5,713 nt of DNA. Origin: Gammaproteobacteria bacterium (lineage in GTDB: Bacteria; Pseudomonadota; Gammaproteobacteria; Nitrococcales; Nitrococcaceae). This document shows positions 4,955-5,713 of the stretch, one piece after another. Position 1 is the stretch's first letter, and each line of letters opens with the position of its first letter. Location of the stretch: NCBI GenBank assembly GCA_018334525.1, contig JAGXLT010000075.1:1-5713 (forward strand), given 5' to 3'. Both the position numbers and the translations under genes were made by a program. The notes below the pieces were generated by a model. That model made no database searches and had not been told where the DNA came from. It saw only the letters and a program-made list of their open reading frames with translations.

Positions 4955-5713
4955 TCGTACCAGCGCCGTGAGCCATTCACCAGTTTGACCAGCGCAAGCA
5001 TGATCGGCACCTCAACCAAGACACCCACAACGGTAGCCAGAGCAGCGCCCGAATTTAGGCCAAACAAACTAATCGCAACCGCCACAGCCAGCTCAAAGAA
5101 ATTAGAGGTGCCAATAAGCGCAGCGGGGGCGCCAATGGAGATCGGCACATTCCAGCCGCGGGCCCACAGATAGGCCAGACCAAAAATACCCACGCTTTGA
5201 ATAATCAGTGGAATAGCAATCAGCACAATCACTAACGGATTCGCCAGAATACGCTCACCCTGAAACGCAAAGAGCAGCAGCACCGTGACCACCAAACCGA
5301 TAACCGTGATGGGTTTAATGCGCCCGGTGAACTGATCAACCGCATCTTGCCCGCCCTTCGCCATAAAATGTTGCCGTGTTAGCGCACCGGCAATCAGGGG
5401 AATGATGACGTACAAGCCCACAGAAAGCAGCAGCGTTTGCCACGGCACAATGACATCTGCCACACCCAGCAAAAAGGCAACCAGCGGCGCAAAGGCAAAG
5501 ATCATAATAATGTCGTTAATGGCCACCTGAACCAGCGTATAAGTGGCATCGCCCTCTGTCAGCTGACTCCACACAAACACCATGGCAGTGCATGGCGCAG
5601 CCCCCAACAAGATCATTCCAGCAATGTACGCCTTGGCATCATCCGGTGGCACTAAGCCCGCAAAAACGCCTTCAAAAAACAACAGTCCGAGCCCCGCCAT
5701 GGTGAAGGGTTTG
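4936..5713 (-). CDS. acr3: Acr3-type arsenite efflux permease; 5' end outside window
   Basis: This inner-membrane carrier of the bile/arsenite/riboflavin transporter superfamily extrudes arsenite, driven by the membrane potential or proton gradient. The frame stays open to the window edge (KPFT precedes the Met at 5700), so 258 residues are visible. Acr3 proteins are about 340-360 long, so 85 or so N-terminal residues are missing. About eight hydrophobic segments are visible. Key family motifs are [15 protein letters not shown], with the conserved metalloid-binding Cys (codon 5590-5592), followed by QVAINDIIM, and [18 protein letters not shown] with the conserved Glu (codon 5092-5094). Both functional residues described for Acr3 are present, so it should be active. 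The gene is also called arsB in some annotations, but the sequence is Acr3, not the unrelated ArsB family. It precedes the LysE-type exporter gene on the same strand; an arsR or arsC partner, if any, would lie beyond the window. Confidence 0.94.
   Translation of the reverse strand, partial: KPFTMAGLGLLFFEGVFAGLVPPDDAKAYIAGMILLGAAPCTAMVFVWSQLTEGDATYTLVQVAINDIIMIFAFAPLVAFLLGVADVIVPWQTLLLSVGLYVIIPLIAGALTRQHFMAKGGQDAVDQFTGRIKPITVIGLVVTVLLLFAFQGERILANPLVIVLIAIPLIIQSVGIFGLAYLWARGWNVPISIGAPAALIGTSNFFELAVAVAISLFGLNSGAALATVVGVLVEVPIMLALVKLVNGSRRWYERTMAA

Noticed and set aside
1..5713. tRNA, rRNA, insertion sequence, CRISPR array or prophage features
   Set aside because: No tandem spaced repeats, transposase-like frames, terminal inverted repeats or tRNA-like cloverleaf were recognised. 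Nearly every base is covered by ordinary metabolic, regulatory or transport genes.

Overview
The window reads as an ordinary, gene-dense bacterial chromosome segment of moderately high GC. Codon use, strong Shine-Dalgarno sites on some genes, short overlaps and the protein families suggest a free-living, probably marine, proteobacterium, most likely a gammaproteobacterium. That placement is an inference from protein flavour only; there is no rRNA or other marker here.

Layout: (1) 1-1246, + strand, the C-terminal three quarters of an AMP-forming acyl-CoA synthetase resembling the DmdB / plant AAE-type ligases. (2) 1243-3290, - strand, a two-gene operon: a GcvT/DmdA-fold tetrahydrofolate-dependent methyltransferase followed, with a one-base stop/start overlap, by a short methylenetetrahydrofolate-reductase-like protein. 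(3) 3291-3392, a divergent regulatory region with a perfect 9-bp inverted repeat. (4) 3393-4256, + strand, a LysR-type regulator. (5) 4253-4894, - strand, a LysE/RhtB-family exporter. (6) 4936-5713, - strand, the C-terminal three quarters of an Acr3-type arsenite efflux permease, upstream of and probably co-transcribed with the exporter.

How the genes fit together: the GcvT-like protein probably moves a methyl group from an unidentified small molecule to tetrahydrofolate. The MTHFR-like protein would then oxidise 5-methyl-THF to methylene-THF for C1 metabolism. The divergent LysR protein is the obvious candidate regulator. This is the logic of the DmdA (DMSP) and LigM/MetF (methoxy-aromatic) demethylation systems. 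However, the active-site loop differs from the DmdA motif as I remember it, so the substrate is open. The DmdB-like ligase that converges on the operon could act on the demethylated acid, but it is on the opposite strand and that link is speculative. The exporter and arsenite permease look unrelated.

Structural details of note: both convergent gene pairs share a TTAA in which the two stop codons overlap. A strand-specific rho-independent terminator for the ligase lies inside the last codons of the convergent MTHFR-like gene. A long hairpin carries the acr3 stop codon in its loop. No stretch over 300 bases lacks a gene, and I saw no RNA genes, mobile elements or CRISPR arrays.
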